Source: Pseudoduganella armeniaca
GTDB taxonomy: Bacteria; Pseudomonadota; Gammaproteobacteria; Burkholderiales; Burkholderiaceae_D
DNA length: 64,000 nucleotides
NCBI RefSeq assembly: GCF_003028855.1
Contig: NZ_CP028324.1
Span: 6,138,001 to 6,202,000, forward strand
Direction of reading: 5' to 3'
Positions within the stretch are counted from its first letter, which is position 1. Every line of letters begins with the position of its first letter. The position numbers and the translations under genes were made by a program. The notes under the pieces were generated by a model that worked only from the letters and a program-made list of their open reading frames with translations, ran no database searches and was not told where the DNA came from. Positions 19,859 through 29,467 of the stretch are shown one piece after another.

Positions 19859-22567
19859 TCATCCGGCGCCGCCTGGAACATGGCGGCCAGACCGTTGCGC
19901 CGCTGGCGCCAGCACCCTGCGCGTGGCCGGTCCGTGTTTCGTCGACACCGACCGGGGCGGATCGCGGAAGAACACGTCCGCGTCGCTGTCGAGCCAGCGC
20001 GGCGCCCCTTGCGGCCGGTCCGGCGTGGTCGCGTTGCCGCCGTAATGCGCGGTCCACTCCACCAGCGGCGTCGCACCGGCCACGTTGTAGACGTTGGTAC
20101 CTTTCGCGTCCGGCACGCTGAACGCCTCGACCAGTTCGCCCTCGGCGGTACGCGTCGTCACGCGGTGGCTGTCGGCCGGCTCCACCAACAGCTCGGCACT
20201 GCTGGCCGCGGCCACCGGCGTGCTGGCGCCATCGATGTCGACCACCAGTGGCGTCATCAAGCCGTTATGGATATGGATCGTCGTCTTGCCCTGCTGGACG
20301 CCGGCGAACAGCGCCAGGCCGACGATGCCGGCGGCCACCAGCAAGCGTGCCGCGCCGGGCAGCCAGCCGTCCGCGCGCAGGAAGCGGGCCCACAGATCGA
20401 GCCGGTCGCGGCGCGGGCGCTCGGCGCCGGGCAGCAAGGTGGCATAGCCGGTCGGGACGGCCGTTGGCGCCGGTGCCGGCCGCGGCGTGGTGCCACGCCG
20501 CACATGCCGCGCGACCAGCGCCTCCGCCACCAGCAGTTGCTCGAGCGCGGCCGAGCGCAATGCCGACAGGCGATTCAAGGTATGCTCGACCCAGCTGCCG
20601 GCCGCCGGCAGCCAGTCGCCCAGGTTGTCGCGCTGGGCCAGCGGCAGCGTGAACTCGCCCAGCATGTCGCGACAGCCTTCTTCCGCCCCCAGCCGGCGCC
20701 GCAGCTTGGCGTCCAGTTCCAGCCGGAAGGCCACCTCGTAGGCCTGGTCCAGCACCTGATGCAGCTCGTTGGCGGCCGTGACGACGCGCTCGACGGCCTT
20801 GCTGCCGATGCGCCGCACGGCCGATTCGATGGCGACCACGTTCATCGCCGCGCCATGGGCATCGGCCACGTTGGCACTGGTGTGCTCGGCGAAATGCAGC
20901 ACGGCCAGCAGGCCGTCCAGGTATTCCTGCCAGCCGCCGCCCAGCTGCCGCGCCATTCCCTGGTGCCAGCCGCGGCAACGCAGGTCGTGCGCGCGCAGGC
21001 GCCCTTCCACTGCGGCCAGCTCGCGCGTGGTGCGCGCCAGCGCCGCCGGCAGGTCGCGCCGCGTGCAGTCCTCGCCGCGCAGGCGCACGCGCCCGTTGCG
21101 CGCCGACGTCCAGCCGGCGACCAGCGCCTGCAGCTGGTCGCGCTCCTCGCGCAGCTCGCGCAACTGGCGCACGTCGTCGCGCAGGGTGGCCGGATACAGC
21201 GCGGCGCCCGGCGTGGCATCGGCCGGTGCCAACTGGCGCAGGTCGGCGGCGTTGACCGCATGCCGCGCGAGGTCGCGGCCAAAATAGACCCCGCAATAGC
21301 GGCGATTGAACTGCTCGCGCCGATACAGCCGCGCCACTTTCTGCAGCGTGTCCGGCAGCGGCACAGGCGCCAGCGGCGGTTCCGGGTCGCCGACCAGTGC
21401 CACGCTCATGCGCTCGCGCAGGATGGCCGGCTGCTCGAACAGCGACCAGGCGCTGGCGCCGTCGATCGCCGCCGCGACATAGTGGCGCTTGGCGTTTTCC
21501 TCGCGCTCGTGATTCAGGGGGTGGCTTTGCCACATCTTGGGCGGATGGCCCAGCTGCTGGCGGAACAAGCGATGCTGCGCGGGCGCCTCGGCCGGCACCG
21601 GCGGCACGCCGCCATAAGCGTCGTCGTCCAGGATCGCCGCCATGCGCCGCGTGATCAGGCTCTGCACCGCATACACGTCGGCCACGGCGCAGCCCTGGGC
21701 AGCCTCGTTGTGGGCGAATTGCAGCGCGCGCTGCCAGGCGTCGTCGGCCGCGTGCAGGCGGTGCAGCGCATGGATCAACGCGTCGCTCCCGGTTAGCGCT
21801 ACCGCGACGAGGTCGGCCTGCAGCTCCATCTCGCGCGACAGCGCGCTTTGCATCAGCAGCACCACGCGGAATGCCATCTCGACCAACGACCGGATCGACC
21901 AGACGACCAGCTGCAGCAGCCACGCGAAAATGCGCAGCCGGTAATCGAAGCGACCCAGCCAGTCGAGCAGGGTGTCGAACTTGTCGCGCTGCGCCACCAG
22001 GTGGCTGGCGATCTGCTGCGCCACGTAGACCCAGCGGCCAACGGCCATCGAGCGCTGCGCGAAGTGTCCGAACTCATGGGCCAGCACGGCGCGCAGTTCG
22101 CCCAGCGGCAGCGTATTGACCAGCGGCAGTCCGATTTCCAGGTTCTTTTTCGACGGCAGCAGCAGGTTCAGCAGCGACAAGTCGTAGAACACGGCCGCGT
22201 TGACCCGGTTGGACAGGAACACGCGGTGGGCACGCGGCGCACCGGCCGCGTCAGCCAGCTCGTGCAGGAACGCGAACAGGCCCGGCTCTTCCTTGGCCGT
22301 GATCTCCGTCAAGCCTTCCGGCGTGGCGTTGCGAACGAACAGGATCGACTTCAGCATGAACACACCGAAGAAGACATTGCAGGCGACCACCAGCCACATG
22401 CCGCCAGGCTCGGGGGCATGCAGGGCGGTACGGCCAAGGCGCCAGGCATTCCACAGGAAGAAACCGGCCAGGGCGAAATAGCCCAGCATGAAGCCCAGCA
22501 GGCCGGCCACTGCAAGCCGGGCACTGCGTTTGTAGGCGGCGGATGGCTGGGCCAGTCGATCGATCAA
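19859..22567 (-). CDS. Large membrane M48-family metallopeptidase; start and 3' end uncertain
   Basis: A membrane zinc peptidase of about 900 residues. Two membrane helices lie near the N-terminus. HEFGH is encoded at 22064-22078 (about residues 164-168), and EMELQADLVAV supplies the third ligand. More hydrophobic segments follow, then a long soluble region and one late membrane helix. No ATG fits the start: the frame is open from a GTG at 22702 past the receptor terminus, and I use the TTG at 22567 provisionally. Homology-like sequence begins a little upstream (YYHYATHPG). A second frame ending at 19789 gives a more protein-like tail, so a late frameshift is possible. Function beyond proteolysis is unknown. 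Confidence 0.75.
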   Translation of the reverse strand: MIDRLAQPSAAYKRSARLAVAGLLGFMLGYFALAGFFLWNAWRLGRTALHAPEPGGMWLVVACNVFFGVFMLKSILFVRNATPEGLTEITAKEEPGLFAFLHELADAAGAPRAHRVFLSNRVNAAVFYDLSLLNLLLPSKKNLEIGLPLVNTLPLGELRAVLAHEFGHFAQRSMAVGRWVYVAQQIASHLVAQRDKFDTLLDWLGRFDYRLRIFAWLLQLVVWSIRSLVEMAFRVVLLMQSALSREMELQADLVAVALTGSDALIHALHRLHAADDAWQRALQFAHNEAAQGCAVADVYAVQSLITRRMAAILDDDAYGGVPPVPAEAPAQHRLFRQQLGHPPKMWQSHPLNHEREENAKRHYVAAAIDGASAWSLFEQPAILRERMSVALVGDPEPPLAPVPLPDTLQKVARLYRREQFNRRYCGVYFGRDLARHAVNAADLRQLAPADATPGAALYPATLRDDVRQLRELREERDQLQALVAGWTSARNGRVRLRGEDCTRRDLPAALARTTRELAAVEGRLRAHDLRCRGWHQGMARQLGGGWQEYLDGLLAVLHFAEHTSANVADAHGAAMNVVAIESAVRRIGSKAVERVVTAANELHQVLDQAYEVAFRLELDAKLRRRLGAEEGCRDMLGEFTLPLAQRDNLGDWLPAAGSWVEHTLNRLSALRSAALEQLLVAEALVARHVRRGTTPRPAPAPTAVPTGYATLLPGAERPRRDRLDLWARFLRADGWLPGAARLLVAAGIVGLALFAGVQQGKTTIHIHNGLMTPLVVDIDGASTPVAAASSAELLVEPADSHRVTTRTAEGELVEAFSVPDAKGTNVYNVAGATPLVEWTAHYGGNATTPDRPQGAPRWLDSDADVFFRDPPRSVSTKHGPATRRVLAPAAQRSGRHVPGGAG

Positions 22568-22725
22568 CCCGGGGTGGGTTGCGTAGTGATAGTAACAATG
22601 ATCGTTCCCCGAAGTAAATTTCGGGGAAATTCTACTCAGGCAGTTAGCATTTGTATATCGAATGCGCTGTCTACCCTCCCACAGGAGGGGTGGCGCGGCC
22701 ACGACAGCCGCGCCTGGTTGCAGTA

Positions 22726-25422
22726 CTACGAACCGAAGTGGTAATTCAACTCGATCCAGCCCACCCGGCCCACCGGACTGTAATTGCCGATCGGGTAGTA
22801 CGGCCAGCCGCCGCTCGGATCCGATTTCACCTTGTTGAACAGGTTATTGACGATCAGCGACAAGCTCAGGCGGTCGCTGAAGCGGTACACGGCGCTGACG
22901 TTGACGAGCGTCGTCGGCGTGACGTAACCGGTCTGCTCCGAGTTCGGCATCTTGCCGTAGCGGGTGGCGAACAGCGTGGTCGAGACGGCCCCCTGGTCCC
23001 AGTTGACGCTGGCGGCCAGCTTGTCCGGCCAGTCCCGGTTGTCGAAGGAATGCAGCAGGTCCTCCACTTCGTCGCCGGCGAACTGCTGCGAGCGGCGCGT
23101 CAGCGTCTTCGTGTAATTGCCGCGCACCGTGAACGTGCCGTAAGCAGCCGTGCGCAGCGCGTACTTGGCGCTGACGTCGAAGCCGCTGACGCTTTCCTTG
23201 GCCGCGTTGATCGGATTGACGCGGATCTCCCTCACCTCGCCCGCCTTGTCGGGCGCATTGTCGGCATAGCGCGTGATGCGGCTGATGGTGTCGACGCACA
23301 GCGACGAGGCGATATCGAGCCCGCCCAGGCGGCAGGCCGCCTCGTCGCGCAGCAGCTGGTCCGGGTCCAGGTTGGCGACCAGGTCGTCGATCTTGATGTT
23401 CCAGTAGTCCAGCGAGACGTCGAACGCGCTGCTGGGCGACCAGACCACGCCGGCGCCCCATGACTTGCCCTGCTCCGGCTTCAGGTCACGGCTGCCGTTC
23501 TGCACGTAGTCGGCGCCGGGCGACTTGTTGGCGAACTCGCACGTGGCCATCGGTTCGCCGGCCACGGCGCAGCGGTAGTAATCGGTGGTGGACGAGTAAT
23601 AGCCGGTGCCGCGCGCCTTGTAGATGTAGTTCATGTCGGGCGCGCGGAAGCTGGTGGCATAGTTCGCCCGCAGCAGCAGCTCCTTGCGGGGGCGCAATTC
23701 CAGGCCGCCGTTGTACGTGAGCTTGCCGTTGCTGCGCTCGGCGAACTCGTAGCGGTCGTAGCGTCCCGCCAGCGTGCCGGTCAAGGTCGAGAACAGCGGC
23801 ACGTTCAATTCCGCGCCGGCGGCATAGCGCGTGCGCGTGCCCGCCGTGACGAAGCTGCCCGGCAGCGTGTTGAAATAGCCTTCGTTGATGCGGGCATCCG
23901 GCTTGTTCGTGAAACCCTGCCGTCCCGCCTCGACGACTGCCGCCAGTTGCAGCGGCCCGGCCGGCAGGTCGAGCAGCTTGCCGTTGGCGCTGGCGGCCAG
24001 CGTGTGGGTCCACGATTCGTCGTCGCTGTTGGCCTGGCCCGTGATCGAGTCGAATTCGCTTGGGGTCAGGCGGCGTGTCAGGCGTGCCGGGTCGGGTGCG
24101 TAGATCGCCACGCCGTCCGGGTCCGTGCCCAGGCGTGGACCGAGGAAGAAGCTGTCGATATTGGCCCGCGCGCGCGGCACATGGTTCTTGCTCTCGTAGG
24201 CCGACGCGCTGTAGCCGGCCTCGTACTTCCAGTCCGATTTGCCGATGTGGCCGCGCACGCCCAGCGATGCCGCCAGCGCGCGGTCCTCCCAGGTGCGGTC
24301 GTAGCGGCGCTCGCCGCCCGTCTCCTGCGGCGAGATGTAGCGCTTCCAGACTTCGTAGACACCCGTGTTCTGGTTCAGGAAGTAGCCGCTGCCCGTCGAG
24401 GCGGACGTCCAGGAGGGACCGCGCGTATTGCTGGCGGTGTCGTTGCGGCCCACCAGCAGATCGGCGAACAGCACGGTGTCGCCATCGAGATCGTAGGTCG
24501 CGCTGGCGAAGCCGTTCTTGCTGCGGTTCTGCGTCTGCGTCGACCAGTGCGTGTTGGCGGCCTTGCGGCTGGCGCAGTAGCTGCCCGCCTTGGCGGTATG
24601 GCGGAACACGCTTTGGTCGAACATGTCGGCGAAGTCGGTGCAGGCGTTGCCCAGGTCGACGTACTTGCCCGTGTCGAGATTGCGGCGCGACAGGATGTCG
24701 GTCGGCGTGCCGTCGCGTTCGGCCATGAAATCGCGCTGCAGCGCCGTCAGGCGGTCGCGTTCCGACAGCTCCAGGCTGAACACCGTCGTCAGCTTGCCGA
24801 ACTGCTGGCCGCCCGTGAACTGCACGCGCCGGTCGCCGCCGCCGCCGCGCGATGACGTGCCGGCCTTGGCATTGATGTCGAAGCCGTCGGCCCTGGTCTT
24901 CAGGATGATGTTGATCACGCCGGCGATGGCGTCGGAACCGTAGATCGCCGAGGCGCCGCCGGACAGGATCTCGATGCGCTCGACGATGCTCGAAGGGATA
25001 TTGGCAAGGTTGGTGAAGTTCACCGTGCCTTCGTAGGCGATCGGGAAGTCGGCCAGGCGGCGACCGTTCAGCAGGATCAGCGTGTGGTTCGGTCCCAGGC
25101 CGCGCAGGCTCAGCGTGTTGGCCGACGGCGTGAAGGTGTTGCCGAAGTCGGCGCCCTGCGTGAAGCCGCTGTTCTGGACCTGATTGCTGAGCGCATCGAA
25201 CACGTTCTTGTAGCCCTGGCGCGTGATGTCGGCACCCGAGATCACGGTCACGGCGGACGGCCCTTCCACGGTGGCGCGGGCGATGCGCGAGCCGGTCACG
25301 ATGACGGCGGGCGGCGCGACGTCGCCGCTTTTTTCCTGCTGTGCTTGTACAACGGCTGGCGCAGCACCGCATGCCACAACGGCAGCGCCAGCGATGGCGC
25401 TCAGTCGGAGTTTACTTGCCAT
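22726..25422 (-). CDS. TonB-dependent outer-membrane receptor
   Basis: An 898-residue receptor with signal peptide (about 1-27, ending VVQAQ). The plug domain begins VIVTGSRIARATVEGPSAVTV and contains LSLRGLGPNHTLILLNGRRL, LSGGASAIYGSDAIAGVINI. A 22-strand-type barrel follows and ends LNYHFGS. It belongs to the large group with Ser/Gly-rich plugs that take up diverse ligands, so no substrate can be named. The start is the ATG at 25422; the open frame upstream lacks support. It diverges from the peptide operon that starts at 25665, but a functional link is not shown. Confidence 0.92.
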   Translation of the reverse strand: MASKLRLSAIAGAAVVACGAAPAVVQAQQEKSGDVAPPAVIVTGSRIARATVEGPSAVTVISGADITRQGYKNVFDALSNQVQNSGFTQGADFGNTFTPSANTLSLRGLGPNHTLILLNGRRLADFPIAYEGTVNFTNLANIPSSIVERIEILSGGASAIYGSDAIAGVINIILKTRADGFDINAKAGTSSRGGGGDRRVQFTGGQQFGKLTTVFSLELSERDRLTALQRDFMAERDGTPTDILSRRNLDTGKYVDLGNACTDFADMFDQSVFRHTAKAGSYCASRKAANTHWSTQTQNRSKNGFASATYDLDGDTVLFADLLVGRNDTASNTRGPSWTSASTGSGYFLNQNTGVYEVWKRYISPQETGGERRYDRTWEDRALAASLGVRGHIGKSDWKYEAGYSASAYESKNHVPRARANIDSFFLGPRLGTDPDGVAIYAPDPARLTRRLTPSEFDSITGQANSDDESWTHTLAASANGKLLDLPAGPLQLAAVVEAGRQGFTNKPDARINEGYFNTLPGSFVTAGTRTRYAAGAELNVPLFSTLTGTLAGRYDRYEFAERSNGKLTYNGGLELRPRKELLLRANYATSFRAPDMNYIYKARGTGYYSSTTDYYRCAVAGEPMATCEFANKSPGADYVQNGSRDLKPEQGKSWGAGVVWSPSSAFDVSLDYWNIKIDDLVANLDPDQLLRDEAACRLGGLDIASSLCVDTISRITRYADNAPDKAGEVREIRVNPINAAKESVSGFDVSAKYALRTAAYGTFTVRGNYTKTLTRRSQQFAGDEVEDLLHSFDNRDWPDKLAASVNWDQGAVSTTLFATRYGKMPNSEQTGYVTPTTLVNVSAVYRFSDRLSLSLIVNNLFNKVKSDPSGGWPYYPIGNYSPVGRVGWIELNYHFGS

Positions 25423-25609
25423 TTGATCACTCTCAATAGAAAGCCGAGACGATACCAAATGCGCATGCGACACAGAACTAATATAAACGCGCCGGCTTAT
25501 CCATTTTTCGCATATTACACCACTTCGATTTACCGGCATTATGCGATGTTTATATATTGATATAGAAACTTATTCTATCCATTTTTGCTCGCGTTTTAAT
25601 CATGGCACG

Positions 25610-25639
25610 TTGACGTTTTTAATTTCATAACTGTAAGAT
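25610..25639 (+). promoter_or_regulatory. Candidate promoter of the graspetide-type operon
   Basis: TTGACG (25610-25615), an 18-base AT-rich spacer and TAAGAT (25634-25639) lie 25 bases upstream of the HlyD-gene ATG. The whole 25423-25664 gap is much more AT-rich than its surroundings. No operator repeat was recognised. Confidence 0.5.
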
Positions 25640-25664
25640 ATAAAAAGTTGTTATCTGGAACATT

Positions 25665-26975
25665 ATGAAAACCGATCCTTCCCTACCGTTGTTTCGTGCC
25701 GAAGCACAGCAAGCGACCACTCGACAGTGGTTGGGGGATATTATTGTCAAGCAGCCGGCTTCTTTCTCCGTGTACGCTATTTTCTGCTTTATTTGCGTGA
25801 GCCTGCTGCTGGGTTTTTTAATACACGGACATTATACCAAGCGTGTCCAGGTCAGCGGCGTGCTGGTGCCCGACCGCGGCCTGATCAGGATTCAGGCCCC
25901 CCAGCCGGGCGTGGTTCGGGTCCGCCACGTGCGGGAGGGCGATCGGGTCGCCGCAGGGCAAACGCTGCTCGAACTCTCGAGCGAACTGGTGCTTGCGCGC
26001 GAAGAAGGAGACATCGCCGCGCGCGGCGGACGCCATGCCACCGAAACGCATAGGGCCATCCTGGACACCTTGCGCGCCCGCCAACGCAGCCTGGCGGATG
26101 AACGCGATCAGAACAGGACCATTGCGCTGGCCCAGACGCAGCAACTGCGCCGGACGATCGCGAATATAAAAATGGAAATCCAGCAGTTAACCGAGGAAAT
26201 CGGCATTCAAAAAGAACGCATGCATGCAGCGGAAGATGAGTATCGGCGCAATAAAAATGTAAAAGATCAGGGATTTATTTCGGAAAGCGCATTGCAGAAA
26301 AAATATGATGAATTACTCGACCAGCGCGGGAAACTCGCATCATTACAGCGGCAACAGGTCTCCCTCCGCCGGGATCTCGGCATTAGCGAAAGCGAATACG
26401 AGCAATTGACATTGAAATCCCAGCGCGAACAGAATAGTTTGCAGCGCCTCGACTTGGAACTGGAAGAAGCCAGCGTCGCCACGCGTTCCGGCCGGGCCTT
26501 CCTGGTTACGGCTCCGCAGACGGGCATGGTCACGGCCATTCTGGCCGAACCGGGCCAGATGGTGGCCAACCAGGCCTTGCTCACCATCCTCCCGGCCGAC
26601 GCCATCCTCGAAGCTCACCTGTACGTGCCCAGCCGGGCGGTCGGCTTTATCGAGGCCGGCCAGCAAGTGCTGATCCGCTTCGCCGCCTTCCCGCACCAGA
26701 AGTTCGGCCAGTACCAGGGCCGCGTGATCGACGTAGCCCGCACCGCCCTCGCCCCCCAGGAATTGCCGGTGTCGCTCGCTGGCACGGTAGCGGCGGATGG
26801 GGAAGGCATGTACCGGGTGCGCGTGCGGCTGGCCAGCCAAGCGGTTCAGGCCTATGGCAAGGCCATCGCGCTGACCGCGGGGATGCGCCTGGAAGCGCAT
26901 ATCCTGCAAGACCGGCGCTCGCTGATCGAATGGCTGCTGGAACCGCTGTACAGCCTGAAAGGGCGCACCGCATGA
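25665..26975 (+). CDS. HlyD-family periplasmic adaptor for peptide export
   Basis: A 436-residue membrane-fusion protein of the HlyD/CvaA type. One membrane helix lies at about residues 34-56, then a lipoyl/barrel half (GVLVPDRGLIRIQAPQPGVV), a long coiled coil (about 110-270) and a second lipoyl half (APQTGMVTAILAEPGQMV). It should bridge the following ABC exporter to an outer-membrane channel. Its middle part is visibly AT-rich compared with neighbouring genes, suggesting acquisition. The stop overlaps the exporter start (ATGA). No TolC-like gene is nearby. Confidence 0.9.
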   Translation: MKTDPSLPLFRAEAQQATTRQWLGDIIVKQPASFSVYAIFCFICVSLLLGFLIHGHYTKRVQVSGVLVPDRGLIRIQAPQPGVVRVRHVREGDRVAAGQTLLELSSELVLAREEGDIAARGGRHATETHRAILDTLRARQRSLADERDQNRTIALAQTQQLRRTIANIKMEIQQLTEEIGIQKERMHAAEDEYRRNKNVKDQGFISESALQKKYDELLDQRGKLASLQRQQVSLRRDLGISESEYEQLTLKSQREQNSLQRLDLELEEASVATRSGRAFLVTAPQTGMVTAILAEPGQMVANQALLTILPADAILEAHLYVPSRAVGFIEAGQQVLIRFAAFPHQKFGQYQGRVIDVARTALAPQELPVSLAGTVAADGEGMYRVRVRLASQAVQAYGKAIALTAGMRLEAHILQDRRSLIEWLLEPLYSLKGRTA

Positions 26976-29161
26976 ACACGCCGCTGCCCTTCCTGTCCGA
27001 TCATTTGCGCCTGCGGCCGCGGCAGCGGCTGCCGATGTTATTGCAAAGCGAAGCCGCAGAGTGCGGCCTGGCTTGCCTCGGCATGATCGCCGGCTTCCAC
27101 GGTCTCGGTACCACCCTGTTCCAGCTGCGCCAGCGCTTCACGCCAGGCCAGCGCGGGGCTACGCTGAAGCAGCTGATCGAGCTCGCTGGCCGCCTCGATT
27201 TCGTGGCGCGTCCCATGCGGGTGGAGCTGGAAACGCTGCCGGCGCTGCGCTTGCCTTGCATCCTGCATTGGAACTTCAATCATTTCGTGGTGCTGAGAAA
27301 AGTGCTGCGTGGCCCCGGCGGTAGTCTGCGCGGTCTCGATATCCATGATCCCGCCCGCGGCGCCGTGCGGCTTTCCGCGGAAGCGGCTTCCGCCAGCTTT
27401 ACCGGTATCGCATTGGAGCTGTCACCCTCGGCCGACTTTCAGCCAGTCCGGCAGCGGCATGGCATCCGCTTGCGTGAAGTCGTCGGCAAAATACGCGGAC
27501 TCGTTCCAGCATTGCTGAAGCTGCTGACGGTCGCGGTTGCAATGGAAGTGTTCGCGCTGGCCAGTCCGTTCTTCATGCAACTGGTGGTCGACGAGGCCAT
27601 CCTGGTCGCGGATCGGGAACTGCTGACGTTACTGGCGCTGGGTTTCACGTTGCTGCTGCTGATACAAACGGCCATCGGTGTATTCCGCTCGTGGCTGGTG
27701 ATGTACCTGAGCACGCACGTCAACCTGCAATGGATGACGAACGTCTTCACACATCTGCTGCGCTTGCCCATGGCCTTCTTTGAGAAGCGGCATACGGGCG
27801 ATGTGATGTCGCGCTTCGGCTCGGTCCAGCAGATCCAGCAAATTCTCAGCAATACCTTTGTCGAGGGGATCATCGACGGTTTGCTGGCGCTGCTGGCACT
27901 GCTCGTCATGCTGGCGTACAGCCCAGTGCTGTGCCTCGTGATCGCCGTCTCGCTCGGCTTCTACATACTGCTGCGCACGGCGCTATACCCACGCTTGCTG
28001 GCAGCCAGCGAAGAACAGATCGCCCTGAAAGCGCAGGAACAGACGCTGTTCCTCGAGACCCTGCGCAGCATGCAGGCGATAAAGCTGTTCAACCATGAAA
28101 ACAGTCGCCGGGTGCGCTGGCTGAATGCACTCGGCAATACGATCGCCCGCGGCGTAACTGTCCAGAAACTCAATATCGGCGTGACCAGTGCGCACGCGCT
28201 GCTGGCCGGGCTGGAAAACATCGTCGTCATCTGGCTCGGCGCGCGGCTGGCCATGGACAACACATTTTCGGTCGGGATGCTGTTTGCGTTCATCAGCTAC
28301 AAGCTCACGTTCACGACCAGGATTTACGCACTGATCGACAAATGGCAGGAGGTGCGCATGCTGTCGCTGCACGTGGAACGCCTGGCCGATATCGTGCTGT
28401 CGCCGCCAGAGACGATATCCGACGCGGCAGTCCCGGGCGAACTTGCCGCCACTGCGCCGTCGATCACGCTGGAAAACCTGAGCTTCCGTTACGGCGAGCA
28501 GGAGCCATGGCTGATCCACAACCTCGACCTGTCGATCGCGGGCGGGGAATCCGTGGCGCTGGTGGGCGCTTCCGGTTGCGGCAAGTCGACCCTGCTGAAG
28601 CTAATGCTGGGGCTGCTGGAGCCTACCGCGGGCCGCATCCTGATCGATGGGGTTCCGCTCGCCCGGATCGGCCACAAGGCCTATCGCGACCTGATCGGCG
28701 CCGTGATGCAGGACGACAGCCTGCTCAGCGGTTCGATCGGCGACAACATCAGTTTCTTCGACACGGAAGCCGATCAGGAATGGATCAGGACGTGCGCAGC
28801 CAACGCAGCCATTGCGGACGATATCGACAGCATGCCGATGCGCTACGAAACCCTGATCGGCGACATGGGCAACAGCCTGTCGGGCGGCCAGCGTCAGCGC
28901 ATCTTGCTGGCACGGGCTCTGTACAAGCGGCCGCGCCTGCTGTTCCTGGACGAAGCGACGAGCCAGCTCGATGTCGGCAAGGAACGCCAAGTCAACCATT
29001 ACATCCATGCCTTGCGGCTGACCCGGGTGATTGCCGCGCATCGGCCCGAGACCATCCGCTCGGTCGACCGGGTCATTGAAATCGCCCATGGGCAGGTGGT
29101 CTCGGACCGGCTGCAACCGGCACCTGTATTTTTCTCGGCGTCCACCGACGCCGACTCCTGA
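26972..29161 (+). CDS. C39-peptidase-containing ABC exporter (PCAT)
   Basis: A 729-residue exporter that removes a double-glycine-type leader and secretes the peptide. The N-terminal C39 peptidase has Cys31 in QSEAAECGLACLG, His104 in NFNHFVV and Asp126 in DIHDPA. The membrane domain covers about 165-450. The ATPase has Walker A GASGCGKST at 532-540, LSGGQRQR near 636 and LLFLDEATSQLD. All catalytic residues are present. It directly precedes a precursor whose leader fits the C39 recognition pattern. Confidence 0.94.
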   Translation: MNTPLPFLSDHLRLRPRQRLPMLLQSEAAECGLACLGMIAGFHGLGTTLFQLRQRFTPGQRGATLKQLIELAGRLDFVARPMRVELETLPALRLPCILHWNFNHFVVLRKVLRGPGGSLRGLDIHDPARGAVRLSAEAASASFTGIALELSPSADFQPVRQRHGIRLREVVGKIRGLVPALLKLLTVAVAMEVFALASPFFMQLVVDEAILVADRELLTLLALGFTLLLLIQTAIGVFRSWLVMYLSTHVNLQWMTNVFTHLLRLPMAFFEKRHTGDVMSRFGSVQQIQQILSNTFVEGIIDGLLALLALLVMLAYSPVLCLVIAVSLGFYILLRTALYPRLLAASEEQIALKAQEQTLFLETLRSMQAIKLFNHENSRRVRWLNALGNTIARGVTVQKLNIGVTSAHALLAGLENIVVIWLGARLAMDNTFSVGMLFAFISYKLTFTTRIYALIDKWQEVRMLSLHVERLADIVLSPPETISDAAVPGELAATAPSITLENLSFRYGEQEPWLIHNLDLSIAGGESVALVGASGCGKSTLLKLMLGLLEPTAGRILIDGVPLARIGHKAYRDLIGAVMQDDSLLSGSIGDNISFFDTEADQEWIRTCAANAAIADDIDSMPMRYETLIGDMGNSLSGGQRQRILLARALYKRPRLLFLDEATSQLDVGKERQVNHYIHALRLTRVIAAHRPETIRSVDRVIEIAHGQVVSDRLQPAPVFFSASTDADS

Positions 29162-29232
29162 ATCCACCCGGAGCCATTCCGTGGATACGGCACAGCTGAC
29201 CGTCCTTCAGCTTTACTTTGATAGGAAATTCC

Positions 29233-29424
29233 ATGCAAGACAAAACGCCACAACAATCGAACAACGCCATCCTGGCCCGCCGCCTGGCCCGCGAGCTGTC
29301 GCTCGACGAAATCGCCGAAGTGTCCGGCGCCGGTGCGAAGCAGACCGATTGGGGCAACGACTACAAGGATGGTTCGTCGTCCGGCCGCACCGGCACTAGC
29401 GTAGATGCCCGCGTCGACTTCTAA
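29233..29424 (+). CDS. Graspetide-type precursor peptide with double-glycine-type leader
   Basis: A 63-residue peptide. The leader (1-33) ends ELSLDEIAEVSGA. Placing Ala33 at -1 puts Leu at -12, Glu at -8, Ile at -7, Val at -4 and Gly at -2, the pattern C39 peptidases recognise. The predicted 30-residue core (GAKQTDWGNDYKDGSSSG onward, ending VDARVDF) is rich in Thr/Ser and Asp, the residue types joined by ATP-grasp ligases as esters; two Lys could allow amides. The ATG at 29233 follows AGGAAA. It sits between the exporter and an ATP-grasp ligase. Ring pattern and activity are unknown. Confidence 0.85.
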   Translation: MQDKTPQQSNNAILARRLARELSLDEIAEVSGAGAKQTDWGNDYKDGSSSGRTGTSVDARVDF

Positions 29425-29433
29425 TTGACTGCC

Positions 29434-29461
29434 AAGCCCCCTGGCCATGGCCGGGGGCTTT
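29434..29461 (+). terminator. Attenuator-like hairpin between precursor and ligase genes
   Basis: AAGCCCCC pairs with GGGGGCTT, and the inner GGCC/GGCC extends the stem past a single bulged T; TTT follows. It starts 10 bases after the precursor stop. It probably stops most transcripts, so the precursor is made in excess over the ligase. It also overlaps the region just upstream of the ligase start. Confidence 0.75.
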
Positions 29462-29467
29462 CCCAAC

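Noticed and set aside
22726..25422. TonB receptor as an uptake partner of the peptide operon
   Set aside because: Only the divergent position supports it; such receptors are numerous in these genomes, so it is left as unproven.
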